The position numbers were made by a program, and so were the translations under genes. The notes under the pieces were generated by a model. It worked only from the letters and a program-made list of their open reading frames with translations. It searched no databases and was not told the DNA's origin. Shown here one piece after another: positions 8,609 through 16,556 of a stretch of DNA of 47,965 bases. Position 1 is the stretch's first letter. Each line of letters opens with the position of its first letter. The DNA is taken from positions 1-47,965 of the forward strand of contig CALJOA010000102.1 of assembly GCA_937981585.1 (NCBI GenBank). Direction: 5' to 3'. The stretch comes from an uncultured Pirellulaceae bacterium (GTDB lineage: Bacteria; Planctomycetota; Planctomycetia; Pirellulales; Pirellulaceae).

Positions 8609-10968
8609 TTGAGGGATTCCGTTTGTTGATTAGGGTCAGTTTGAGATTTGTTTGAACTTCGTTTGATGCTCTTGATTCTCAGCTTCCAAACGCCACGACC
8701 ATGAGTTGCGATCACCATCTCTTTGGAAGGTTTGTGAATCGCAATGTCGTGTACGAATGCAATTGGGAGTTTTGAACCAAGCACATCCCAGGTGTTCGCG
8801 CCATCGGTTGTCACATAAACGCCCATGTCGGTACCGACATAAAGAGTCTGCGAATCGAAAGGGTCTTCGCGGATAACGTTGACAGGCCCACCAGGTATGC
8901 CGGCGCTAATGTCTTCCCAATTCGCACCGTAGTCACGCGACCGATAAACGTAGACTTGGAAATCATTATCTCGCTTTCCATTTTGCGTCAGGTAAACGGT
9001 GGCTTCGTCGTACTGCGACGCCACGACACGCGAGACCCATTTGTTTTTCGGCAGTCCGGTCAATATCTCTTGCCACTTTTGACCACTATTTTTGGTCACA
9101 TGCACTCGACCATCATCAGTTCCGGCGTAGATCAAGCCGAACGTTTTTGGCGATTCACTGATCGAGCTGATCGTCGCGAACGAAATATTGCCTTGCTTTT
9201 CCGGGTTGTTATAGGTCAAGTCAGGACTGATCCGCTCCCATTTGTCGCCACGATTCATGCTGCGAAACACGTACTGCATCCCGTGGTAAATCACACGGGA
9301 GTTGTGCGGTGAAAGCATGAATGGCGCAAGCCATTGCCCTCGGAGCGGAGGTTCGCCAGCGGCGGCTCTGGGTTTAATGTCAACCGTCTTGTTAGTGTAG
9401 AGGTTGGATCGAATGATGCTGCCGTAAAAATTTTCCGAGTAAAGCGTATCCTGATCGTCTGGATCAATCGCGTGATAACTCGCTTCGCCACCAGGCACCT
9501 TCTTCCATTTATAGGGATCGTCTTTTCCTGGCTCGTGATCCGAAGGTCCGCCCCAACTGAAGTTATCCTGCACCGATCCAAAAACGTTGTACGGTTTGTA
9601 GTTGTCCAACGCCACGTTGTAGAACTGCACGCAGGGAAGATTTTCGAGGTTCTTCCAAGTCGCTCCGCCGTCGTAGGATAAATTGATGCCTCCGTCGTTG
9701 CCATTGATGATGTACTGCGGATTTCCAGAATCGACCCAAAGCGCGTGATGGTCGGCATGTAGCCCACGATCCCAGAGTTGCTGGTAGTTCTTGCCGCCAT
9801 CGGTCGACTTGAGCAATGCGATGCCCATGATGTACGAAGTTTGATCATCAGTCGGGTCGACTCGAATTTGCCCGAAGACCCACCCATAGGTTGAGTACAG
9901 CTTTTCCATCATCCTGTTGGACTGACTGGTTTTTGCCCACGTTTCTCCGCCGTCATCAGAACGATAGACTTCAGCGCCTTTGATGACGTCCTTTCTAGGT
10001 CGCCCGTACGAATCGAGCTCACCGTCTTTGGCTTTGCGGGCAATTTCGTGATTATCGATCAGTGCGTAGACAACGTTGGGTTTCGAGTTGCAAAGCGAAA
10101 TTCCGATTCGGCCCGTCTTGTCGCGTTGAGGTAAGCCTTCGCTAAGCCGTTTCCAGCTTTCGCCGCCATCGGTGGACTTGTAGATCCCGCCACCGGGACC
10201 GGGAACCGGATCGTTCCAAGGTCGTCTGATCCGATGCCACATTGACGCCAAAAGAATGTCGGGATTGGACGGGTCGATGATCAGGTCACTGCCGCCAACC
10301 ATCTCAGATTCGTAAAGCACCTTCTTCCAGGTTGTGCCGCCATCGGTTGTCTTGAAAATCCCGCGCTCTGTGTTGGTTGTGTACTCGTGTCCTCCTGCCG
10401 CGACCCAGACGACGTCGGAGTTTTTCGGGTGAACGACAATCCGGGCGATATGGTGAGTGTCGGCCAGACCCATGTGAATCCATGACTCACCCGCATCGGT
10501 TGATCGGTAGACACCTGTGCCCGCCATGCTGCTGCGAAAAACATTTGATTCACCTCCACCGATCCACAACGTATCAGAGTTGGAAGGATCGACGCTGATT
10601 GCACCCCAAGCCGCCGAAGGCGCATCGTCAAAAATCGGAGTCCAGCTGGTTCCTTCGTTCGTTGTTTTCCAAACACCGCCCGACGCCGTGGTGACGTAGA
10701 ACGTGAATGGTCGGTCAAGCGGTTTGGCAATGTCGGTTACCCGACCGCTCATGTGAACCGGCCCGATATGCTTCCATCGAAGCCGCTTGTAGGGCGAGTT
10801 GTCGCGCATTTCCAAATGCTGATTGTGCCAATCCAATCTTACCTTGGCCGAAAACTCAGGCGGCTTGGTTTGTCGATTGACATTTTGCTGAGCTTCGACG
10901 CCGGAAACCAAAATCGCAATCATCGAAAAAATGGCGAGTAGACTGTTGATCGTTCGTTGAGTTGTCAT
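8605..10968 (-). CDS. Secreted BNR/sortilin-like repeat protein
   Basis: Exported protein of 787 residues with a signal peptide (~1-27, ending VEAQ). It has many Asp-box (BNR) motifs of the type S-T-D-G-G-x-S/T-W, for example TTNEGTSWTP, STDAGESWIH, TTDGGTTWKK, STDGGESWKR, SDDGGETWAK and SYDGGATWKN. These mark the turns of beta-propellers, as in sialidases and sortilin/VPS10 proteins. The full length suggests one or two large propellers. No catalytic sialidase residues could be identified, so an enzymatic role is not claimed. The family is common and multicopy in planctomycetes. The gene is followed with a 4-base overlap by the DUF695-like gene. Confidence 0.8.
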   Translation of the reverse strand: MTTQRTINSLLAIFSMIAILVSGVEAQQNVNRQTKPPEFSAKVRLDWHNQHLEMRDNSPYKRLRWKHIGPVHMSGRVTDIAKPLDRPFTFYVTTASGGVWKTTNEGTSWTPIFDDAPSAAWGAISVDPSNSDTLWIGGGESNVFRSSMAGTGVYRSTDAGESWIHMGLADTHHIARIVVHPKNSDVVWVAAGGHEYTTNTERGIFKTTDGGTTWKKVLYESEMVGGSDLIIDPSNPDILLASMWHRIRRPWNDPVPGPGGGIYKSTDGGESWKRLSEGLPQRDKTGRIGISLCNSKPNVVYALIDNHEIARKAKDGELDSYGRPRKDVIKGAEVYRSDDGGETWAKTSQSNRMMEKLYSTYGWVFGQIRVDPTDDQTSYIMGIALLKSTDGGKNYQQLWDRGLHADHHALWVDSGNPQYIINGNDGGINLSYDGGATWKNLENLPCVQFYNVALDNYKPYNVFGSVQDNFSWGGPSDHEPGKDDPYKWKKVPGGEASYHAIDPDDQDTLYSENFYGSIIRSNLYTNKTVDIKPRAAAGEPPLRGQWLAPFMLSPHNSRVIYHGMQYVFRSMNRGDKWERISPDLTYNNPEKQGNISFATISSISESPKTFGLIYAGTDDGRVHVTKNSGQKWQEILTGLPKNKWVSRVVASQYDEATVYLTQNGKRDNDFQVYVYRSRDYGANWEDISAGIPGGPVNVIREDPFDSQTLYVGTDMGVYVTTDGANTWDVLGSKLPIAFVHDIAIHKPSKEMVIATHGRGVWKLRIKSIKRSSNKSQTDPNQQTESLK

Positions 10969-11014
10969 TTCGAGCGACGCGCTGAATCAGGAAATCAAAT
11001 GTGGACACCATATC

Positions 11015-11080
11015 ATAACCCGAAGCGTAAGCGAGAGCGAAGTGGCGCTCACGCGCGCCCTCGCTAGCGCGTCGGGTTAT
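11015..11080. repeat. Dispersed inverted repeat (CCCGAAGCG family)
   Basis: Arms at 11015-11035 and 11060-11080 are 21 bases each with 3 mismatches, separated by 24 bases. The core CCCGAAGCGTAAGCGAG is shared with the elements at 21179 and at the window start. It lies between the stop of the ABC permease and the start of the BNR-repeat gene, both on the minus strand. Confidence 0.75.
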
Positions 11081-11108
11081 CATTGAGTGCCAAAGAGGCG
11101 CTGTCCTG

Positions 11109-12176
11109 CTAGTCATTCCAACGAAAAATTGCCAGTGCGATCATAAACGGAATCACACTCCAGGTAATCATCACGGCAAACTCGGGACCAAGCGTCGTGA
11201 TTGACTTGCCATCCATCATGATCGCCCGTAGCGCATCGATGACAGGTGTCAGCGGTAGCAGCTTGATGACCGGCTGAACCAGTTCCGGGAATCGCTCATA
11301 GGAAAAGAAGATCCCGCTCAGTGTCCACATGGGTAGCATTACCAAATTCATCAGCCCCGAAGCGGTCTCAAGCGTCTGAGCGCGAGAGGCGACCAGCAAA
11401 CCAATCGCCGCAAACTCGATTGCACCGACCAAGACAACCAACGCCACCGAAAACCAGTTGCCATAGATCTTAACTCCAAACAGCAAGTACGAGACGACTA
11501 GCAGCACAAAGATTTGCGGGATCATAAAAATCAAACGACTGGTCATCATGCCAAATAAAAAATGCGTCCGCCGCATTGGCGTGGCCATGAATCGTTTCAG
11601 CAGTTTTCGAATTCGCAAGTCAACGATCGCGTAACCAACGCCCCACAATCCTCCGCCCATCAATCCCATCGCCAGCAATCCTGGAACCAGAAAATCAACG
11701 TACGTTCCACCGGGCTCACTGTACACGACATCGTTTGACTTAATGACATCGGTGCGTCCAGCGGATTTTTGCAGCTGTGCGTCAACCAGATTCCGCGCGG
11801 CCAAACTGCCTGGCCGAGCTGGATCGAATAGGTACTCGACATCGGCAGGCGAGGAAGCATCATTGCCATCCGATTTTCCCCCAGAGATTGCCAGCGTCGT
11901 TTTCCCGGTTCGCAAACGTTCGCGGGATTCGTCTTCATCTCGCAAATGCGGCTTGATTCGTGTTTCGAGTTTCAGGTTCTCGACAATCGAGGCTGCGTCT
12001 GCACCGTTGATGACATCGACATCGAACGTTTCGACTTTTTGGTTGCGAAATGCAACGCCCAAAACGATCACCATCAAGACGGGAAAAAAGTAAACCCAAA
12101 ACACCGCTTCCGGGCGGCGCACAAATTCGCGAAGACGAGCCAGAGTGATTGCGAGAATTGGATGATGATGCTTCAT
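11109..12176 (-). CDS. ABC-2 type transporter permease
   Basis: Inner-membrane permease of 355 residues. One membrane helix near residues 23-43 is followed by a periplasmic loop of about 130 residues, then five hydrophobic segments between ~165 and the C-terminus. This is the ABC-2 layout seen in multidrug, polysaccharide and Gld/Nat-type exporters. The start ATG overlaps the stop of the ATPase gene by 4 bases (12173-12176), so the two form one operon and one transporter. The substrate is unknown; export of a drug, lipid or polysaccharide are all possible. Ends with a short soluble tail FRWND. Confidence 0.88.
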   Translation of the reverse strand: MKHHHPILAITLARLREFVRRPEAVFWVYFFPVLMVIVLGVAFRNQKVETFDVDVINGADAASIVENLKLETRIKPHLRDEDESRERLRTGKTTLAISGGKSDGNDASSPADVEYLFDPARPGSLAARNLVDAQLQKSAGRTDVIKSNDVVYSEPGGTYVDFLVPGLLAMGLMGGGLWGVGYAIVDLRIRKLLKRFMATPMRRTHFLFGMMTSRLIFMIPQIFVLLVVSYLLFGVKIYGNWFSVALVVLVGAIEFAAIGLLVASRAQTLETASGLMNLVMLPMWTLSGIFFSYERFPELVQPVIKLLPLTPVIDALRAIMMDGKSITTLGPEFAVMITWSVIPFMIALAIFRWND

Positions 12177-13129
12177 GGCGCTTTCCCCGCGTTCTCATCG
12201 TCGAGGTGGCGACCGGTCAGGCTGACGAACACATCTTCTAAACTTGCGTGGCGAGTTGTCAGGCTGGAAAGCGAAATTCCCTTGTCGGCCAACTGCTGGA
12301 TCAACTGCGGCAACACCACATGTGGTTGACCTACCGTCAACCGGAATTGGGAATCTGATTTATCAAGCCGATCGACCGTCGGGATCGACCGGATCAGTTC
12401 ATCGTCCATGATTTCGTGGTTCTGGTCGATCGAAAACTCAATAACGTGTTCAGCACCTAACGATCGAATCAACTCGGCGGGCGAGCCTTCGGCGATGATC
12501 TTGCCAGAATCAAAAATGGCAACGCGATCGCAAAGACGTTCGGCTTCTTCCATATAATGCGTCGTCAGAAGAACCGTTTTTCCTTCGCGTTTGAAAGCCT
12601 CAATGATCTCCCAAAGTTCGCGGCGACTCGATGGGTCCAGACCTGTGGTCGGCTCGTCTAGAAAGATCAGCTCCGGATCACCAACCAGTGCGGTTGCGAC
12701 GGCAAGTCGTTGTTTCTGTCCACCGGAAAGCGTCTTGACCCAAGCGTTTTTCTTTTCCTGCAGCGAGACCCGCGCGATCGCTTCATCCGGATCAACTCCC
12801 GAACGGTAAAAGCTCCGAAACAATTGCAACGTTTCGCCGACGCTCAATCGGTCGCTCAATTGAGTTTCCTGAAGCGAAACGCCGATTCGTTCACGGATTG
12901 CGTTGGCGTCTTTGGCCCAACTCATCGACAGGACTTCTGCTTCACCCGACGTGGGTGGCGACAAGCCCTCCAGGATTTCAATCGTCGTCGTTTTGCCCGC
13001 GCCATTAGGCCCCAGCACACCGTAGCACTCGCCAACGTTGACTTCGAAATTGATTCCTCTGACCGCTTCGACCGGTGGCTTGCCCGGGTAGGTTTTGAAG
13101 AGGTTGGTACAGCGAATGGCCGAAGGCAT
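12173..13129 (-). CDS. ABC transporter ATP-binding protein
   Basis: ATPase subunit (318 residues) for the ABC-2 permease encoded next to it. Walker A GPNGAGKTT lies near residue 39, the signature KTLSGGQKQRLA near 133, Walker B LIFLDEPTTGLDP near 154 and the H-loop TTHYMEEAE near 189. The C-terminal ~90 residues form the regulatory extension common in CcmA/DrrA-type ATPases (SLTTRHASLEDVFVSLTGR). The gene is first in the pair, with ~110 bases between it and the DHH gene upstream. Confidence 0.92.
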   Translation of the reverse strand: MPSAIRCTNLFKTYPGKPPVEAVRGINFEVNVGECYGVLGPNGAGKTTTIEILEGLSPPTSGEAEVLSMSWAKDANAIRERIGVSLQETQLSDRLSVGETLQLFRSFYRSGVDPDEAIARVSLQEKKNAWVKTLSGGQKQRLAVATALVGDPELIFLDEPTTGLDPSSRRELWEIIEAFKREGKTVLLTTHYMEEAERLCDRVAIFDSGKIIAEGSPAELIRSLGAEHVIEFSIDQNHEIMDDELIRSIPTVDRLDKSDSQFRLTVGQPHVVLPQLIQQLADKGISLSSLTTRHASLEDVFVSLTGRHLDDENAGKAP

Positions 13130-13237
13130 TGGTTTCTTGTTCCGGTGTGACGGCCAAATGAAAGCTACGCGCGGCGGAAGCCTGTAGCCAAGGGGTCAGC
13201 CAATGGAGTTTCTGGCTGCCGCCATTTTAAAACAGAG

Positions 13238-14242
13238 CTAAACAGTCGCAAATTCTTCGCCTAGAACTTTTCGAACATAATCCAGAACCTTCGTTTGGAC
13301 TTCGTCGATGTCGTTACTGTCGATGAACGCTCCGGCGGCGGCTTTGTGGCCACCTCCATCGAAATGCTGGGCGACTTCGTTGGCCGCTGTTTGACAGCGA
13401 CTGCGGAAGCTCATCTTGTATCCTCCGTCAGGCTGACCGACCGCAATCACGGCGAACACGGTGCCTTCGATCTCCAAAGCCAGATTGATCAGGTCTTCGG
13501 TGTCGGTCGTTTGTGCTCCCGTCTTCTCGTAATCATCGGGAAGGATGTAGGTGTGAGCCAAACGGCCATCGAGCTCTGTTTGAACTCTAGCCAGCACGGT
13601 CCCTCGGAGTCGAACCCGGCCGACGGTTTCGCGCTCGTACAAGTGACCGTAGATTGCGGCTGGATCGGCACCACCTTTGATCAGTTTTGCGGCGATGTTA
13701 AGCGTCATCTCGGAGACCGACGGGAAACGGAACCAACCAGTATCAGTTGCCAGGGCCGCAAAGAGCGGCGTCGAAATCTCAGGCGTCAATTCAACGCCCA
13801 AATGTTCGGCGGCTTCGACGCACATTCGCCCGACGGCTTCGGCGGTCGTGTTCTTGAAAAGTTCAGCATCAATATCGTCTTCACCAACGTGATGATCGAA
13901 AATGATTTTCTTATAGGTCGAATTCTTGATCGTGTCCGACATCGCGCCGATCTGCTTCCAGGCACTGGTATCAAGAATCATGTGCAAATCGGCATCGGCA
14001 AACTCTTCTGCCTTGATGTCTTGGTCGATGCACATGATTCGGTTTTCCGGGTCGATGAACGCAAGGTTGGGTGGAACCGATTGACCACAAACAATGCGGA
14101 CTTTCTTTCCAAGCGTTTCCAGAATTCCAGCCATTCCCAGACAGCTACCCAACGCATCACAGTCAGGGCGAATGTGGCTGGTTAAAACGATGTTGTTCGC
14201 GCCTTTGATGACTTCACAGAAACGGGGCCAGTCGACGTTCAT
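13238..14242 (-). CDS. DHH-family phosphoesterase, NrnA-like
   Basis: Probable nanoRNase / pAp phosphatase of 334 residues that degrades short oligoribonucleotides or 3'-phosphoadenosine 5'-phosphate with Mn2+ ions. The metal motifs are visible: SHIRPDCDALGS (residues ~21-32), LDTSAW (~90) and the namesake FDHHVGED (~115). The C-terminal DHHA1 domain carries the substrate motif GGGHKAAAG near 297. Length and motif order fit NrnA. The next gene downstream on the strand is the ABC ATPase; ribF lies upstream, as is often seen for nrnA near rbfA/truB/ribF in other bacteria. Confidence 0.85.
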   Translation of the reverse strand: MNVDWPRFCEVIKGANNIVLTSHIRPDCDALGSCLGMAGILETLGKKVRIVCGQSVPPNLAFIDPENRIMCIDQDIKAEEFADADLHMILDTSAWKQIGAMSDTIKNSTYKKIIFDHHVGEDDIDAELFKNTTAEAVGRMCVEAAEHLGVELTPEISTPLFAALATDTGWFRFPSVSEMTLNIAAKLIKGGADPAAIYGHLYERETVGRVRLRGTVLARVQTELDGRLAHTYILPDDYEKTGAQTTDTEDLINLALEIEGTVFAVIAVGQPDGGYKMSFRSRCQTAANEVAQHFDGGGHKAAAGAFIDSNDIDEVQTKVLDYVRKVLGEEFATV

Positions 14243-14307
14243 TTTGGTTTCTCAGTTGGGTGTTGGTAGTGCGATTGGAAAAGTTTGTATGCTTATGGAG
14301 TTTGGAA

Positions 14308-14378
14308 ACCGCTAATGAACGCTGATGGACGCTAATTTCATGCTCTTGTATCAGCGTCTATTAGCGTTCATTTGCGGT
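14308..14378. repeat. Imperfect palindrome of the ACCGC..AATGAACGC type
   Basis: Arms at 14308-14335 and 14351-14378 are 28 bases each with 4 mismatches and a 15-base spacer. Related A/T-rich palindromes with GCTAATGAACGC motifs are frequent in planctomycete intergenic DNA (recollection, not checked). It lies between ribF and the DHH gene and could fold as a hairpin in their shared message. Confidence 0.75.
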
Positions 14379-14429
14379 AAAACAAATCGTCCTTGGAAAT
14401 ACAGATTAGAGTCCGGGATTTTGTTGGCT

Positions 14430-15362
14430 TTACTCCGAAAACTGCCGCGACAATGTTCGAGTTGCTTCGACATCGAGTTTAAGCTGCCCAGTCAATTGGT
14501 CGACTGATTCGAACTGACGAATATCCCGGAGACGACTAACAAAATCAACCTCGATCGTTTCTCCGTAGATAGATCCGTCGAAATCAAGCACATGAGACTC
14601 GACTTTTGGGAGTTCTTCGCCAAAGGTTGGATTGGGGCCGATGTGGATTGCCGACCAGTGCGAACGGCCTCCGAGATAAGTTCGACCAGCATACACGCCC
14701 ATTGCCGGGACAAGCGTATCAATGGCGTCGAGGTTTGCGGTTGGAAATCCGATTTTTCCTCCGCGGGCAGCGCCGTGCGTGACCATCCCGCGAATGCGAT
14801 AAGGCCGGGTCAACATCGCGCGAGCCGCATCGACATCGCCTTCTCGAATCAGATCTCGAATTCGGCTGCTTGAGATAAAGGTATTCGAGTCAAGCATCGG
14901 CTCGACGATCTTGAGCTTGATCGAACTTTTGTCGCAAAGCTCCGCAAGATTCTCAACGTTGCCTTGTCGGTTTTTGCCAAAAAAGAAATTGGGGCCCTCA
15001 ACCATCGCTTTGACACCAAGCTGATCAACGACGATCGACTCGAAAAATTCTTCGTGTGTCAGTTGCAGCAGTGCCCGATCGGTTGGATAAGCAACAACGA
15101 TGTCGACGCCCAGTTCGGCCAGCAGGTCGGCTTTTCGATTGGTCCAGGTTAGCGGAGGTGGCGTTTGCTCGGGCCGCAGAATACGTACCGGATGCGGATC
15201 AAACGTAAACACGATCGCCGGTCCGCCCAACTCCGATGCAAACTCCTTGAGCTGGTTGATAATCCCATTGTGCCCGCGATGCACGCCGTCAAAGTTTCCG
15301 ATCGTCACGGCGCCACCGCGCTGCGAGGTTGGGAAGTCGGATATTTTTCGGATTAACTTCAT
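14430..15362 (-). CDS. ribF: Bifunctional riboflavin kinase / FMN adenylyltransferase
   Basis: Makes FMN from riboflavin and then FAD, both with ATP. The N-terminal FAD-synthetase domain has IGNFDGVHRGH (residues ~22-32), FTFDPHPVRILRP (~53), VEGPNFFFGKNRQGN (~125) and SSSRIRDLIREGDV (~166). The C-terminal flavokinase domain has GKIGFPTANLD near 203 and the GETIEVDFVSRLRD segment near 270. Length (310) is normal. A run of 7-base GCGGAAT repeats lies just upstream of the start codon. The encoded enzyme is essential in most bacteria. Confidence 0.93.
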   Translation of the reverse strand: MKLIRKISDFPTSQRGGAVTIGNFDGVHRGHNGIINQLKEFASELGGPAIVFTFDPHPVRILRPEQTPPPLTWTNRKADLLAELGVDIVVAYPTDRALLQLTHEEFFESIVVDQLGVKAMVEGPNFFFGKNRQGNVENLAELCDKSSIKLKIVEPMLDSNTFISSSRIRDLIREGDVDAARAMLTRPYRIRGMVTHGAARGGKIGFPTANLDAIDTLVPAMGVYAGRTYLGGRSHWSAIHIGPNPTFGEELPKVESHVLDFDGSIYGETIEVDFVSRLRDIRQFESVDQLTGQLKLDVEATRTLSRQFSE

Positions 15363-15371
15363 TTTGAAATA

Positions 15372-15398
15372 ATGCGGAATGCGGAATGCGGAATTGGG
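15372..15398. repeat. Short tandem GCGGAAT repeats in the ribF leader
   Basis: About three copies of a 7-base GCGGAAT unit are followed by degenerate GGGAATTGG. The tract lies about 10 bases upstream of the ribF start, in the interval between it and the kinase gene. A related 7-base array is at 27737-27770. Confidence 0.7.
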
Positions 15399-15404
15399 AA
15401 TTGG

Positions 15405-16109
15405 CTAAATTCGCTTGGGTGTCGGAAATTCAATTGTAAAGCTCGTTCCTCTTCCGACTTCGCTTTGTACGTTGATGCGGGCGTTGTGAGCTTCGATGAT
15501 CTTCTTGGCCGTCGGTAAACCCAGTCCGGTTCCGCTATCTTTTGAAGTGTAAAACTCCTTGAACATGTTGATCAGAGCCGAGGCTTCCATCCCGCAACCA
15601 CTATCGATCAGATCCAGCGCGACACCTTTTCGAGTGATTCTGGTTCGAGCGACCAGCTCACCTCCATTGGGCATGGCTTCCATCGCGTTTTTGACGAGAT
15701 TGACGAGTGCTGCCTGCAACGTCTGGGGGTCAAGGTTGATGCTGGGCAGATCGGGATCGAGGTAACGTTCGATGGATATGTTTTGATTGGTTGCCTGAGT
15801 TTGGAAGAACTCGAGGACTTGGTCTACCTGTGCGTTGAGGTCGCCCGGCTTGAGCTCAAGGGTACTTAGCCGCGTGAATCTCAAAAAGTCATTGAGCAAC
15901 GACTCGAGGTTTTCGCACTGACGATTTACGGTTTCAATTCGCCGCAGCGCACGTCGCATTTCCGGGTCGGCGGAGTTTTCGAAATCCTCGTGCAGTAGTT
16001 CCATGTTCATACGAATTGTCGAAAGCGGATTTTTGATTTCGTGCGCAAGCGAACCCGCCAAACTCGCAAGTTCGTGATACCGTTTCCGAAGTTCGTCGAT
16101 AGGTTCCAT
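15405..16109 (-). CDS. Soluble NtrB-type sensor histidine kinase
   Basis: Cytoplasmic kinase core of 234 residues without any sensor or membrane domain. The H-box SLAHEIKNPLS places the phosphorylated histidine at residue 23. The ATPase domain shows the N-box LVNLVKNAMEAMPNGG (~135), the G1 box DSGCGM (~165) and the G2 box GTGLGLPTAKKI (~195). The sequence resembles NtrB/AtoS-like kinases. With no sensor domain, input must come from a partner protein or from an unlinked subunit. No response regulator is adjacent, so it would be an orphan in this window. Confidence 0.85.
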   Translation of the reverse strand: MEPIDELRKRYHELASLAGSLAHEIKNPLSTIRMNMELLHEDFENSADPEMRRALRRIETVNRQCENLESLLNDFLRFTRLSTLELKPGDLNAQVDQVLEFFQTQATNQNISIERYLDPDLPSINLDPQTLQAALVNLVKNAMEAMPNGGELVARTRITRKGVALDLIDSGCGMEASALINMFKEFYTSKDSGTGLGLPTAKKIIEAHNARINVQSEVGRGTSFTIEFPTPKRI

Positions 16110-16496
16110 GGTTATTGGCAGGTAAAGCGAACAATAATTTTAGAATCAAACACTGATTCGGAGTACGGAAAAGCAGAACACTAATTTGCACTAATTATCA
16201 CTAATGGAAAAATCGTTTGGGTTCAAGAAATAATCATTCTCAAAACAACTTCAGCGATGTTAGTGCATTTCAATATTGCTATTCATGTAGCGGAACGGCG
16301 CAAGCCGTCCGGTTGAGTTTCTATGTGGTAAACGTGAGGGGAAAACCGTAGGGCTTGCGCCCTAACGCTTCGATTTTGGTGCAGAACAACTTTATAAATG
16401 CTCTAGTTTAAAGAAGATTGGTGTTCTTTCATTCAACTAACTTTTTGTCACTCACAGAGTCAGATGATTTTATCCTACAAATCGTCTAAAGAAAAA
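16110..16496. other. Intergenic region with a palindromic repeat
   Basis: No gene seen. Near 16173-16205 there are three spaced CACTAAT units. At 16290-16366 there is an inverted repeat: AGCGGAACGGCGCAAGCC on the left and GGGCTTGCGCCCTAACGCT on the right, each arm also able to fold on itself. The remainder is A/T-rich sequence. Confidence 0.6.
16290..16366. repeat. Inverted repeat with GGCGCAAGCC arms
   Basis: Left arm 16290-16308 and right arm about 16350-16368 pair over roughly 19 bases with about 4 mismatches. Each arm is itself a small hairpin (ACGGC-GCAA-GCCGT; GGGC-TTGC-GCCC). The element lies in the intergenic region between pnp's 3' end and the kinase's 5' end. Confidence 0.6.
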
Positions 16497-16523
16497 ATCG
16501 CTCGGCAACGGGTGCCGAGCGAT
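16497..16523 (-). terminator. Rho-independent terminator of pnp
   Basis: Perfect 11-bp stem ATCGCTCGGCA / TGCCGAGCGAT with a 5-base loop. On the minus strand it is followed by a run of six T residues (complement of 16491-16496). It lies 34 bases beyond the pnp stop codon. Confidence 0.88.
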
Positions 16524-16556
16524 CTTGGTTAATTCAATTCTTCAGAGAAGGTCAGA

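Noticed and set aside
13295..14185. 296-residue plus-strand frame opposite the DHH gene
   Set aside because: Antisense to a clear NrnA-like protein with all motifs; the frame is a codon-bias shadow.
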